Positions 48,525 through 60,343 of a stretch of 64,000 bases of DNA are shown here, piece after piece; the stretch's first letter is position 1; each line of letters opens with the position of its first letter. The position numbers and the translations under genes are program-made. The notes under the pieces were generated by a model. That model made no database searches. It was not told where the DNA came from and saw only the letters and a program-made list of their open reading frames with translations. The stretch is from Nevskiaceae bacterium (lineage in GTDB: Bacteria; Pseudomonadota; Gammaproteobacteria; Nevskiales; Nevskiaceae), in assembly GCA_008012115.1 (NCBI GenBank), contig SSEB01000001.1, positions 1 to 64,000 on the forward strand, read 5' to 3'.

Positions 48525-49040
48525 ATGTCCGCTGCCCAAGAAATACCTGCGTTTCCCCTCGCGGCCACTGAGGCTGCTGCCCAGCAGGCTGCCGCTGCAC
48601 AGCATCCCGTACTGGTCGCGGCGCGCGCCAAGGCGGCGTCGGCGGACCTGCCCTATGCCGGCGGAATCTCTCCGCATGATGCCTGGGATCTGGTCGCTGC
48701 CGATGAGGCGGTGCTGGTCGACGTGCGTACTGCCGAAGAGCGCAAGTTTGTCGGCCATGTTCCGGACACGCTGCATGTCGCCTGGGCGACCGGTACCTCA
48801 CTGACGCGCAACCCGCGCTTTGTCCGCGAACTGGAGCAGAAGGTTCGCAAGGATCAGGTCGTGCTGCTGTTGTGCCGGAGCGGCAAGCGTTCGGCGCTCG
48901 CCGCGGAGGCCGCAGCCAAGGCAGGGTTCGCGCATGTGTTCAACATTCTCGAAGGCTTCGAGGGCGAGATCGACGCCGACCAGCATCGCGGCAGCCGCGA
49001 TGGCTGGCGTTACCGCGGCTTGCCCTGGGTGCAGGACTGA
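48525..49040 (+). CDS. Rhodanese-like domain protein (encapsulin operon)
   Basis: AVLVDVRTAEERKFVGHVPDTLHVAW...VVLLLCRSGKRSALAAEAAAKAGF. Confidence 0.92.
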   Translation: MSAAQEIPAFPLAATEAAAQQAAAAQHPVLVAARAKAASADLPYAGGISPHDAWDLVAADEAVLVDVRTAEERKFVGHVPDTLHVAWATGTSLTRNPRFVRELEQKVRKDQVVLLLCRSGKRSALAAEAAAKAGFAHVFNILEGFEGEIDADQHRGSRDGWRYRGLPWVQD

Positions 49041-49066
49041 AACGGCGCGACACATCGGAGAATCTC

Positions 49067-50005
49067 ATGAGCCGTTCTGCGCCCAAGGGTGCGCAATGGG
49101 AGCTTGCGGCCATCGTTGCCGAATTGCGCGATGTCCGCTCGCGCTGGCGCGACCGGCGCCGGCGCGATCTCGATGCGCACGAATTCCCTTCCCGCGACAT
49201 CGTGCGCGACATCATCGTGCAACTGCGCGGCGCCTTGTTCCCGCTGCGATTGGGGCCGGCGGATCTGAGGCGCGACGGCGAGGATTTCTACGTCGGCCGT
49301 GCGCTGGATGCGGCGCTGCATGAACTGGTTGCGCAGGTCCGGCTGGAGCTGAGCTCGCAACGTCGCAACGAAGGCAGCGCAGTGGATGCGCAAGCCATCG
49401 CCGGACAGGCCGACGAGATCGTCGCCACCTTCGCGCGTGCGCTGCCGAGCCTGCGCGAGCTGCTCGACACCGACGTCGAGGCGGCTTACCGCGGCGATCC
49501 GGCCGCACGCAGCGTCGACGAAGTGTTGCTGTGCTATCCCGGCGTGCTGGCGCTGATCAACCATCGGCTGGCGCATCGTCTTTATGCGCTGGGTGTGCCG
49601 CTGATCGCGCGCATCGTTGCCGAGCTGGCGCATTCGGAAACCGGTATCGACATCCATCCCGGCGCCCGCATCGGCGGTTCCTTTTTCATCGACCACGGCA
49701 CTGGCGTGGTAATCGGCGAGACCGCACAGATCGGCGAGCGTGTTCGCATCTATCAGGCGGTGACGCTGGGCGCCAAGCGCTTCGAGACCGGCAGCGACGG
49801 CGCGCTGCAGAAGGGGCAGGCGCGCCATCCGATCGTCGAGGACGACGTGGTGATCTACGCCGGTGCCACAATCCTCGGGCGCGTCACCATCGGCCAGGGT
49901 TCGACCATCGGCGGCAACGTCTGGCTCACGCGCAGCGTGCCGCCGGGCAGCCAGGTGACGCAGGCGCGCTCGCAGCAGGAGAGTGCGGACGGTGCCGTGA
50001 CATGA
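49067..50005 (+). CDS. Serine O-acetyltransferase (EpsC/SrpH-type)
   Basis: ELAHSETGIDIHPGARIGGSFFIDHGTGVVIGETAQIGERVRIYQAVTLGAKRF; hexapeptide repeats. Confidence 0.93.
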   Translation: MSRSAPKGAQWELAAIVAELRDVRSRWRDRRRRDLDAHEFPSRDIVRDIIVQLRGALFPLRLGPADLRRDGEDFYVGRALDAALHELVAQVRLELSSQRRNEGSAVDAQAIAGQADEIVATFARALPSLRELLDTDVEAAYRGDPAARSVDEVLLCYPGVLALINHRLAHRLYALGVPLIARIVAELAHSETGIDIHPGARIGGSFFIDHGTGVVIGETAQIGERVRIYQAVTLGAKRFETGSDGALQKGQARHPIVEDDVVIYAGATILGRVTIGQGSTIGGNVWLTRSVPPGSQVTQARSQQESADGAVT

Positions 50006-50232
50006 GCACGCTGGAGCTGCGTTTCGGACGCGTGGTGCGCGAGCTGCGCGAACGGCATGGCTGGTCGCAGGAGCGATTGGCGGAGATTGCCGACCTCAAT
50101 CGCAGCTACCTCGGCGAGATCGAACGCGGGCGGGTTACACCGTCGCTGTCCACCATCGGCAAGCTGGCGGCGGCGCTGCAGGTCGCGCCCTCCGCGCTGA
50201 TCGGCCGCTGCGAAACGCCAACGGCAACCTAG
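50002..50232 (+). CDS. XRE family HTH transcriptional regulator
   Basis: FGRVVRELRERHGWSQERLAEIADLNRSYLGEIERGRVTPSLSTIGKLAAAL. Confidence 0.9.
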   Translation: MSTLELRFGRVVRELRERHGWSQERLAEIADLNRSYLGEIERGRVTPSLSTIGKLAAALQVAPSALIGRCETPTAT

Positions 50233-50356
50233 AGCGCCAGCGCCATCTTCCGTGTAAGAAAAAATACCCGGAATTGATGGCTATAGCCTGTGGCCGTCGT
50301 ATCTCTAACAAGCAATTCTTCAAGCAATTCCCGCAGTCTCTTTTCCGGAGTTTTCA

Positions 50357-51257
50357 ATGGCAGACGACAAAGCCCCCAAGACCCTGGGCGACAACGCCGC
50401 ACGGCAATTGGCCAATGCCACCAAGACGGTGGCGCAGTATTCCGTCATCACGCCGCGCTGGCTGGTGCATCTGCTGCAATGGTTGCCGGTGGAAGCGGGT
50501 ATCTATCGCGTCAACAAGGTCAAGAACCCGGCCGATGTGAAGACCGCCTGCACGGTCAACGAGAAGGGCGAGTTGCCCGACTCCTTCGTCAATTACGACG
50601 AGAAGCCGCGCGAGTACTTCCTCAACGCGGTATCGACCAAGCTCAACATTCACACCCGCGTTTCCGATCTGTATTCGAGCCCGCACGACCAGATCAAGGA
50701 ACAGCTCCGCCTCACCATCGAGACCATCAAGGAGCACCAGGAAAGCGAGCTGATCAACAACCCGGACTACGGCCTGCTGGCCAACGTGGCCGACAGCCAG
50801 CGCATCCTGCCGCTGACCGGCGCACCGACGCCGGACGATCTCGACGAGCTGCTGACCAAGGTCTGGAAGGAGCCGGCCTTCTTCCTGACGCATCCGCTGG
50901 CCATCGCCGCGTTCGGACGCGAGTGCACGCGCCGCGGCGTACCGCCGCCGACGGTGAGCCTGTTTGGCTCCCAGTTCCTGACCTGGCGCGGCATCCCGCT
51001 GATCCCCTCCGACAAGGTGCCGGTGGCCGACGGCAAGACCAAGATCCTGCTGATCCGTGTCGGCGAGAAGCGCCAGGGCGTGGTCGGCCTGTTCCAGCCG
51101 GGTCTGCCGGGCGAGCAGAATCCGGGCCTGTCGGTGCGCCTGATGGGCATCGACCGCCACGCCATCGCGTCCTACCTGATCTCGCTGTACTGCTCGCTGG
51201 CGATCCTCACGGACGACGCCGTGGCGTTGCTGGACGACGTGGAAGTCAGCAAGTTCC

Positions 51258-51283
<26 letters not shown>
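50357..51283 (+). CDS. Family 2A encapsulin nanocompartment shell protein (SrpI-like)
   Basis: ARQLANATKTVAQYSVITPRWLVHLLQWLPVEAGIYRVNKVK...LFGSQFLTWRGIPLIPSDKVPV...GEQNPGLSVRLMGID; adjacent to cysteine-desulfurase cargo. Confidence 0.9.
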
Positions 51284-53414
<2,131 letters not shown>

Positions 53415-53480
53415 TCGCTGCCGCCGCATCGCAATGGCGGGCCGGCGATGCCCGGCCCGCCATTTGTTTGCCCAGACGCG

Positions 53481-53592
53481 CCACCCGCTAGGCGGAGTTC
53501 CCCAGGAAAGATTGTTTTAAAATATATATCGTTTATATTTTTGTATTATAATTAATAACAATATCTGTGCGACGCTCAGCCGCAGCGGGTGG
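53481..53592. repeat. 112-bp TIR/AT-core intergenic element, copy 7
   Basis: CCACCCGCT...AGCGGGTGG; GTT at 34-36, AAC at 77-79, C50/G63; length 112 bp. Confidence 0.94.
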
Positions 53593-53685
53593 CCGTTTCG
53601 AGCGTCGGGCTAGCGTGAAAGTTGATCGCCTCCGTCCGGCGCCTTAGGGTGCGTGCCTCGCGCATACCACCGGACCTGCCAGCGC

Positions 53686-54135
53686 ATGACGATTTTCGAC
53701 CGCATCATCGCCGGCCAGATTCCGGCCAGTTTTGCCTACCAGGACGCGCACTGCGTCGCCTTCATGGACATCAACCCGATCACGCGCGGCCACACGCTGG
53801 TGGTGCCGCGCCGTTCGGTGGCGACGCTGGATCAGCTCGATCCGGCCTTGCGTGCGCACCTGTGGGAGGTGGTGCAGCGGATCGGTGCGGCGCAACGTCA
53901 GGGGCTGGGCAGCCGCGCGCAGCATCTGCTGGTCAACGACGGCAAGGCCGCCAGCCAGAGCGTGCCGCACGTCCACATCCATGTGATTCCGCGCTACCGC
54001 GGCGACACCCTGCGTACGGTCGGCCGCATGATCTGGCACGTCACCACGCTGACGCTTCCGCGCCGCGAAACGGCGGCGCGTCGCGCCGACCTCGACGACA
54101 GCGCGCGGCGCATCCGCGAGGCGCTCGCAGCCTGA
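53686..54135 (+). CDS. HIT family protein
   Basis: MTIFDRIIAGQIPASFAYQDAHCVAFMDINPITRGHTLVVP...SVPHVHIHVIPRY. Confidence 0.93.
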   Translation: MTIFDRIIAGQIPASFAYQDAHCVAFMDINPITRGHTLVVPRRSVATLDQLDPALRAHLWEVVQRIGAAQRQGLGSRAQHLLVNDGKAASQSVPHVHIHVIPRYRGDTLRTVGRMIWHVTTLTLPRRETAARRADLDDSARRIREALAA

Positions 54136-54140
54136 GGCGG

Positions 54141-54446
54141 TTACTGACCTTGCGCGGGCGTGTCGCCGGTCGGCGCGGGTGCCGCGGCGTGGCCGGCGGC
54201 GGCATCGATCAGCGCCTGGGCGCGGTCGCAGGCGTGCTCCCAGTCGAGACGCGCGGCCGCGACCTTGGCATCGTCGGCGTTGGCGGCTTCCAGGGCCTTG
54301 ACGCGGTGCTTCTGCTGCGCGCATTCGCCACGCGCCTTGGCCACCGCCGCCGGGCTGGGCTTGGCGTCGTCGGCGAAAACGCAGAGCGCGAAGCCGGCGG
54401 CGAGCATGCCAAGCGCGGCGGCGAGACGATTCGGGTGAGTGCTCAT
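54141..54446 (-). CDS. Small secreted protein, unknown function
   Basis: Signal peptide MLAAGFALCVFA, helical body. Confidence 0.5.
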   Translation of the reverse strand: MSTHPNRLAAALGMLAAGFALCVFADDAKPSPAAVAKARGECAQQKHRVKALEAANADDAKVAAARLDWEHACDRAQALIDAAAGHAAAPAPTGDTPAQGQ

Positions 54447-54624
54447 CGGCGATCTCCTCCGTGAGTGGGCGGGAGGATCATTGCGCCGTCGTCGTCGCCG
54501 CGCAATAGCCGGGCTTGACCCAGATCAATGCGCGATGACGGCGGCGAGACACCGTTCATTTTCGATTCAGCCGCTCGGCGTAGCGTGGGAGCATGCGCCC
54601 ACGTCCGGGCGCCGGAGACCGCAC

Positions 54625-55035
54625 ATGAAACGCACCCTGATCTGCACCGCCCTGAGCCTGAGCCTTGCCGCCCTGCCGATCCTGTCGGAGGCCCACGGAC
54701 CGGAAGGCCGTCGTGGCGGCTGGGACGGCTATCGTGGTGGTTATCACGAGGGCTATCACGAGGGTTATCGCGGCGGCTATCGCGGTTATGACCGTGACGA
54801 CTATCGCCGCGGTGGCTGGGGGCATTCCGCGCTGCCGTGGGTGCTGGGCGCCGTGGCCGTCGGCGCGGCGGTGTCGCTGGCGTCGGGCCCCTACAGCTAT
54901 GCGGAGCCGGCCCCGGTGTACGGCTATGTCGCGCCGCCGCCGCCGCCGGTGACGTACTACGCCTATCCGGCGCCGGTCTACAGCTACCCGCGGACCTGCA
55001 CCTATTACCCCGACGGCTCCAGCGTCTGCCGCTGA
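54625..55035 (+). CDS. Secreted Gly/Tyr-rich repeat protein
   Basis: Signal peptide, then GGWDGYRGGYHEGYHEGYRGGYRGYDRDDYRRGGW repeats and a Pro/Tyr-rich tail. Confidence 0.65.
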   Translation: MKRTLICTALSLSLAALPILSEAHGPEGRRGGWDGYRGGYHEGYHEGYRGGYRGYDRDDYRRGGWGHSALPWVLGAVAVGAAVSLASGPYSYAEPAPVYGYVAPPPPPVTYYAYPAPVYSYPRTCTYYPDGSSVCR

Positions 55036-55073
55036 CGCGCACGTGGCGCGGGTAGTGGTCCGCCCGCGTCGTC

Positions 55074-55262
55074 TCAGGTTTCCGGCGGCGTGTCGCGCTT
55101 GAGTTGATCGAGCTTGCGGCGCGCCGCTTCCGCTTCGGCTTCGTCGCGCTGCTTCTCGGCCTTGGTGCGGCCGAACTTGATGCGGTTGGCCGCCGCCTGC
55201 GTCTCCGCCGCCTCGCGCGCCTTCTGCTTGCGCACCCTGTTGAGGTTGACGATCTTGCTCAT
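55074..55262 (-). CDS. DUF4169 family protein
   Basis: MSKIVNLNRVRKQKAREAAETQAAANRIKFGRTKAEK. Confidence 0.85.
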   Translation of the reverse strand: MSKIVNLNRVRKQKAREAAETQAAANRIKFGRTKAEKQRDEAEAEAARRKLDQLKRDTPPET

Positions 55263-55789
55263 GACGCGGGCAGGTGGTGCTGCAGCATGGCGATCAGCTT
55301 GCGCTTCATCGGGATCACCCAGTTCTGCTTGAGTTGCGGCGACAGCAAGCCCGCGTCCTCCAACTCATCGCACAGGTGCATCTGGTGGGCAAGGTCGAAC
55401 AGATCGAGCTGGTACGTGAACAAGCCATCGTCGCCGACGGTGATGAACGACACGCCCGGTGTCTGGAAATACGAGCCGTCGGCGCGCCGGCCGGGGCCGC
55501 GGTTCCACCAGTGCGTGATGATCCGGTTGCCGTGCGTGGTGTAACGCTCGATGGGAAAGCTCCAGCCCTCCCAGCCCACCAGCATCTCGCGGCCGTAGTG
55601 CGTGGCCTTGATCTGCGCGCGTGTGGTCGCGTGCACGCGCATGGTGCCGCCGTATTCGCAGAGATACTCGCAGTGCTCGGCGTAGAACGCGTCGGCGATC
55701 CAGCCCCACTCGTTGCGGCGCGCGGCTTCCTCGAAGGCGCGCGCCAGCGCCTCGGCACGGGCGCCAACCTCGGCGGCGGACAGCGGCAT
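55259..55789 (-). CDS. SnoaL-like/NTF2-like domain protein
   Basis: RNEWGWIADAFYAEHCEYLCEYGGTMRVHATTRAQI...THWWNRGPGRRADGSYFQTPGVSFITVGDDG. Confidence 0.75.
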   Translation of the reverse strand: MPLSAAEVGARAEALARAFEEAARRNEWGWIADAFYAEHCEYLCEYGGTMRVHATTRAQIKATHYGREMLVGWEGWSFPIERYTTHGNRIITHWWNRGPGRRADGSYFQTPGVSFITVGDDGLFTYQLDLFDLAHQMHLCDELEDAGLLSPQLKQNWVIPMKRKLIAMLQHHLPAS

Positions 55790-56289
55790 GACCTCTCCAG
55801 CGATGAGATGACGACGCGATTGTGCCACGCAGCCCGGGTGCCGCCTGCTCCCTTCGGTGGAGGCCGGGCGCGTGCAGCAAAACGATATCGGCGACTGTCT
55901 GTGGCCTGCGCCGGAAAACGCGACAAGACCGGCCGCAAGGAGGAAGCGTGGACGGGATGATCATCGCGACCCGCGTCACCGAGGTGGTGCCCAGCGTCGA
56001 AGAGAACCCGGTGAGTTTGACGGTGAGGGTCGACATCATGGTCGCGCGGCCCGCGACCCCCTGCCATGAACGCCACGCCTGCGGCGCGCGGCGTCCATGA
56101 AGCGCATCGATCAGGGCGCGCGGACGGTTCCGATCTGCGCGCCGGCCGCCGGTAGTCCCGCGCGCGGGCGCCGCTGGTCGTTCAAACGCTACCGTCCACG
56201 TCGGCGCCGGGACGAAGGTCGGCCCGGGCGCACCATTCGTCCGTCACGACGCGCCACGGCCCGCGGCGGCTGCCATGATCCGCTCGCAC

Positions 56290-56389
56290 TTCGGTGCAAC
56301 CTGTTTTCTCTCCCTGAGCACAGGTACTCCGCTTCTGTTTCCCCAACAGCACGGACGATTTGGGCGACCTCCCGGTCGCCCATTTTTTT
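56290..56389 (+). ncRNA. Candidate small RNA: three stem-loops with C-rich loops, last one a Rho-independent terminator
   Basis: ACCTGT-N15-ACAGGT; CTGTT-TCCCC-AACAG; TGGGCGACC-TCCC-GGTCGCCCA-TTTTTTT; no supported plus-strand CDS ends here. Confidence 0.5.
56361..56389 (+). terminator. Rho-independent terminator
   Basis: TGGGCGACC-TCCC-GGTCGCCCA-TTTTTTT. Confidence 0.88.
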
Positions 56390-56421
56390 GCCTGAAACCT
56401 GCGAAACGGCGCTGGGAGCGG

Positions 56422-56533
56422 CCACCCGCTGTAGCGATTTCCCCTAGGCAATTAGTTATTAATTATTATACAAATTTATATTTGATAAATATTTTATAAC
56501 ATTCATAAGCGCCGCCATGCCAACAGCGGGTGG
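56422..56533. repeat. 112-bp TIR/AT-core intergenic element, copy 8
   Basis: CCACCCGCTG...CAGCGGGTGG; GTT at 34-36, AAC at 77-79, C50/G63; length 112 bp. Confidence 0.94.
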
Positions 56534-56570
56534 CGTCGCCAAAGCACGTTATGCATGCCGGGCGGCGTGC

Positions 56571-57137
56571 TCAGGGCTGCGGCCTGCGCACGAAGCCCAG
56601 GTGGGCGGGCAGATCGGCGGCATCGATCCGCGCCACGCCGAGGCGTTGGTCGCCGGCCTGCAGGCGCAGGGCGGTGGGCTCGCCGCTGCGCAGCGCCAGC
56701 GCCTCGGCCAGCTGCGCCTCGTCGAGCGGTGCGCCGTCCACGCGCAGACGCGCCAGCGCCCAGTCGAGGTCCTGGTCGCCGATCAGGCCGGGGCCGTGCT
56801 CGGTGAGCAGGGTGACGGCGCCGTCCTCGTCGAGGAACGCGGCCTGCGGGCGCAACACCGGCAGGCCGGTGTGGGTCAGCAGGCGATCGGCGCCGTCGCT
56901 GCGCAGGATCAACGGCGCGTAAGCGAGCGCCACGTAGCCGCGCTGCGGGCCGTTCTGGAAGAACCAGCAGCCGCGTGCATCGGCCTCGTAGTTGCGATTG
57001 ATGGTGTCGATGATCTGCGGGCGCGAAATGATTTCGCCGCGGATCAGCCAGCGGCCGCGCCGGTCCAGGCCCATCCAGTCATAGACGTCGGGCACGTTGG
57101 GCCATTTGGCCAGTGCGCGGTAGACCCAGTCTTCCAT
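56571..57137 (-). CDS. Conserved hypothetical protein (DUF2946-like naming uncertain)
   Basis: MEDWVYRALAKWPNVPDVYDWMGLDRRGRWLIRGEIISRPQIIDTINRNYEADARGCWFFQNGPQRGYVALAYAPLIL. Confidence 0.75.
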   Translation of the reverse strand: MEDWVYRALAKWPNVPDVYDWMGLDRRGRWLIRGEIISRPQIIDTINRNYEADARGCWFFQNGPQRGYVALAYAPLILRSDGADRLLTHTGLPVLRPQAAFLDEDGAVTLLTEHGPGLIGDQDLDWALARLRVDGAPLDEAQLAEALALRSGEPTALRLQAGDQRLGVARIDAADLPAHLGFVRRPQP

Positions 57138-57292
57138 GACGCGATTTTAGGGCCTGTCGATGCCGTTTCGCCGTGGCCTCGAGGAATGGCGCCCCGTCTC
57201 GTTTTCAGCAGCTTGCACGGCTCTCTTGCGGCAGGCGTGTGAAAGGTGCAGCCTTGCAGCGCGGATGATCCGGCCGCACAGGGAGCGCCGCC

Positions 57293-57706
57293 ATGAACGT
57301 CCAGGCCAGCACGCGCCGACGCGCGCTGCTCGATATCTACCGCTCGCACCGCAAGCCGCGTGGGGGCCGTCTCTCGCTGCGGGAACTCGAACGCGACTGG
57401 AAGGGCACCGGCCTGCGCCGCGCCGATCTGGAGCTGGCGCTGCGCGAGATGACGCAGCGACGCCTGCTGCTCATGCTCCGCGGGCATGAGGGAGCGGTCT
57501 ACGAACTGACCTATCTCGGCGCCTGCGCGATGGAGCGCCTGCTCGCCGGCGATCCGCTGGCTGCGGCGCAGGACTGGTGGACGTTGCGCCGAGCCCGCCG
57601 CCGCGTGCGACCGCAGGCCGAAACCTATACGGGACCGCGCAACCGCCGCGCCGACGATGCGCCCGCCGCGGCGCCGGCGCACGGCGACCCGCTGGTGCGG
57701 CGCTGA
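57293..57706 (+). CDS. Hypothetical protein, basic, possible winged helix
   Basis: LRRADLELALREMTQRRLLLMLRGHEGAVYELTYLGACAMERLLAGD. Confidence 0.6.
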   Translation: MNVQASTRRRALLDIYRSHRKPRGGRLSLRELERDWKGTGLRRADLELALREMTQRRLLLMLRGHEGAVYELTYLGACAMERLLAGDPLAAAQDWWTLRRARRRVRPQAETYTGPRNRRADDAPAAAPAHGDPLVRR

Positions 57707-57846
57707 CCACCACGCTTCACAACGCCTCGGTGTCGCGCCGCGAGAGCCTTGGCTCGACATTCAGCGCGCAGAACGGACCGCGCCTCGCAGCGCCGGGATT
57801 CCGCTCGGCGCCGCAGGCCGCTCCGGCAGAATCCGGTTGAAGCGCG

Positions 57847-58815
57847 CTAATCCGATTCGACGCGCTCGCGGGCGATCCGCCAGCCCTTGGCGGTCTGCAC
57901 CAGGTCCAGGGTCTTGATCGAGCTGCCGTTGTAGAGGTCGGCGCGGTAATGCTGCTCGAAGCGCAGACGTGCGTGCGTGGCATCGATCCGCGTCAGCCGC
58001 GGCGACTCGGCGGTGACGCGCAGGGCGTGGGCGGCGATGATGGTGTTGCGGCGGCCCTGGGCCCAGCTGGCGCGGTCCGGCTCGATCTCCGGACGGAAAT
58101 CGTCGGCGTAGCAGGCGAGATAGGCATCGATATCCTTCGACATCCACGCCGCCAGCCAGTCTTTCAGGAACTGCGAGATTTCCGCCGTCGCCGCGTCGTC
58201 GGCCGCACCAACGATGGCGGCGGGCGCGAGGTTGGTGGCGGTGACCGGCGTTTCGCCCAGCGGCACCGGCGCACCGAGCGTCGGCTCCACCACCATGTCC
58301 GTGTCGGGGTACTCGCCGGCCAGCAGGCGCTCCACGCCACGCTGCTTGCCACGCGTCGCGCTGTCCTTGCGTCCGGCGCCCAGCGCGAGGCTGTAGGCAT
58401 CACCCGACAGGGCGAGATAGGCGTCGCCCAGGCCAACCTGCGCGGCGGCGTCGCCGGGCGCGAGCTTGGTCGCGGTCTCCAGGGCGCTGCGCGCGCGCAG
58501 GGCATCGCCCTGGCGCAGGTACAGCAGACCCAGTTCACGGTACGGCGGCGCCCGCAGCGGGTTCTCGTTGATCAGGTCGTTGAATTCGCGCTCGGCCTCG
58601 GGATAGCGATTGAGCCGTGCCAGCGTGGTGCCGCGCGCCAGGCGCGCGTCGGCGTCCTGCGGGTTCTGCGCCAGATGGTTTTCGATCAGGGACAGCGCCT
58701 CGTTGGCGTGACCGTCGGCCAGCAGCCGCTGCGCCTCCGGCGGCACCGCGGCGCGGGCGACAGCTATCGTGGACAGCGCTGCGGCCAGCGCAACGGCGAG
58801 CAACCTCATGTTCAT
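57847..58815 (-). CDS. TPR protein with C-terminal NTF2/SnoaL-like domain, secreted
   Basis: Signal peptide; LARLNRYPEAEREFNDLINENPLRAPPYRELGLLYLRQGD; FLKDWLAAWMSKDIDAYLACYADDFRPE. Confidence 0.82.
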   Translation of the reverse strand: MNMRLLAVALAAALSTIAVARAAVPPEAQRLLADGHANEALSLIENHLAQNPQDADARLARGTTLARLNRYPEAEREFNDLINENPLRAPPYRELGLLYLRQGDALRARSALETATKLAPGDAAAQVGLGDAYLALSGDAYSLALGAGRKDSATRGKQRGVERLLAGEYPDTDMVVEPTLGAPVPLGETPVTATNLAPAAIVGAADDAATAEISQFLKDWLAAWMSKDIDAYLACYADDFRPEIEPDRASWAQGRRNTIIAAHALRVTAESPRLTRIDATHARLRFEQHYRADLYNGSSIKTLDLVQTAKGWRIARERVESD

Positions 58816-58942
58816 GCCATCTCCGGGGCCGCGAACCGATCGGCGCGGCGAGGGCGCCAGTGTAGCCAGCGGGCTCGCGCCGCCGCTATCGCGTCGAGGC
58901 GCGATAGCGGCGCGACCGCGCGGCCGACGTTGGCGTCAACAC

Positions 58943-60148
58943 TCAGTTGGTCAGGGACGGACCGGCGCCGCGCATCACGGTGACCTGGTTGCCGATGCGC
59001 ACCTCGCTGTCCCACAGGTACGACAGGTGCGGCCTGGCGCTGCGCAGCACGGTCAGCGCTGCCGGGTCGCCGCGCAACTGCCAGTCCATCCAGGCCAGCG
59101 AGTAGGCGCCGGCGACATCGAAGCTCCAGCTGGCGGCCGGCAGCAGCGGATAGTTGGTCCAGGTGGCGTGCGAAGAGCCTTCGACGACGATGAAGGCGCG
59201 GTCGCCGGAGAGCTTCTCGTACACCGGACGCACCACGACGGGATTGGCCAGCGGGATCGGCGCGATCGGGCCGTCGTCGTCGCCGGTCTGGATCATCACC
59301 GGTATAGGGTTGGCGTCGAAGGGCGCGGACTGCTCGCTGATCGGCGCCGCCGCCACCGCGGCCCTCAGGCGCGGCTCCACCGCCTGCAGACCGAGCGTGG
59401 CGATGGCGCCCATGCTGTGGCCGATGACGCCGACGCGGGCGCGGTCCAGCGTGCTGCGCACCGGCGACTGCTCCAGCAGGTAGGTGAGCGCGTCCTCGGC
59501 GTCCTGAACGTTATTGCCGGGATCGCCGGCCACGCGGTCGCCCGAGTGGCCTTGGCCGCCGAAATCGAAGGCGAACACCAGGTAGCCGGCGTCGGCGAAG
59601 CGTTGGTGCCACCAGCGATACATGGCGACGTTGGTGTTGAGACCTTCCAGCGCCAGGATGGTCGGAAACGGTCCGGCCGTCGGCGGCACCGTGCCGCGCT
59701 TGGGCAGCACGATCTCGCCGTAGAGCGGCGTGCCGTAGCGGTTCTTGAAATGCACCGGCACCAGCGCGACCCCGTCGTTGTAGTAGGGATTGCCGTACCA
59801 GTTGTAGACCTGATTCAGGCGCGAACCGTCGTTGAGCTGCGCCAGCGTCGCGCGCACGGTGAAGGCGACCAGCAGCGGATCGGTGACGTCGCGGATCGTC
59901 GTGCCCAGCGATATCGGGTCGAACAGCCGCGCCACGGCCGCCGTCGGCAGCAGCGAGGACAGGGCATCGACCTGGGTGATGACGGCCTCCACCTGCGGCG
60001 GCGCCGGCGGCGGACTCTCGCCGGCCTGCGACGCCGGCCAGGCCGCAGACCCGGTGGGTGCGGCGCTGCCGGAACAGGCGGCCAGCAGCCACAGCAGGCC
60101 ACAGCCCAACAGGCGCAAGGAGCGCAATGCAACGGACGTCAGGGACAC
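58943..60148 (-). CDS. Alpha/beta hydrolase (PAF-acetylhydrolase/dienelactone hydrolase-like) lipoprotein
   Basis: LLAACSG lipobox; FAFDFGGQGHSGD; RVGVIGHSMGAIATLGL. Confidence 0.85.
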   Translation of the reverse strand: MSLTSVALRSLRLLGCGLLWLLAACSGSAAPTGSAAWPASQAGESPPPAPPQVEAVITQVDALSSLLPTAAVARLFDPISLGTTIRDVTDPLLVAFTVRATLAQLNDGSRLNQVYNWYGNPYYNDGVALVPVHFKNRYGTPLYGEIVLPKRGTVPPTAGPFPTILALEGLNTNVAMYRWWHQRFADAGYLVFAFDFGGQGHSGDRVAGDPGNNVQDAEDALTYLLEQSPVRSTLDRARVGVIGHSMGAIATLGLQAVEPRLRAAVAAAPISEQSAPFDANPIPVMIQTGDDDGPIAPIPLANPVVVRPVYEKLSGDRAFIVVEGSSHATWTNYPLLPAASWSFDVAGAYSLAWMDWQLRGDPAALTVLRSARPHLSYLWDSEVRIGNQVTVMRGAGPSLTN

Positions 60149-60343
60149 GGTTTTTCTCCAGAGCCGGCTCTGGCGGCCGGTGCGCGACGATAACGCAAAC
60201 GGGTCCCGTCTGACGGTCCTGCGCGGTCGCCGGACGGGGAGCGGCCGGCTTTAGATATTTTTTACCCTTGTGGAACCAGTGACTTGTAACGGATACTTCA
60301 ATTTGACTGCGAAGATTGAGGTTGGCGGGTGGGCAATTTCCGG

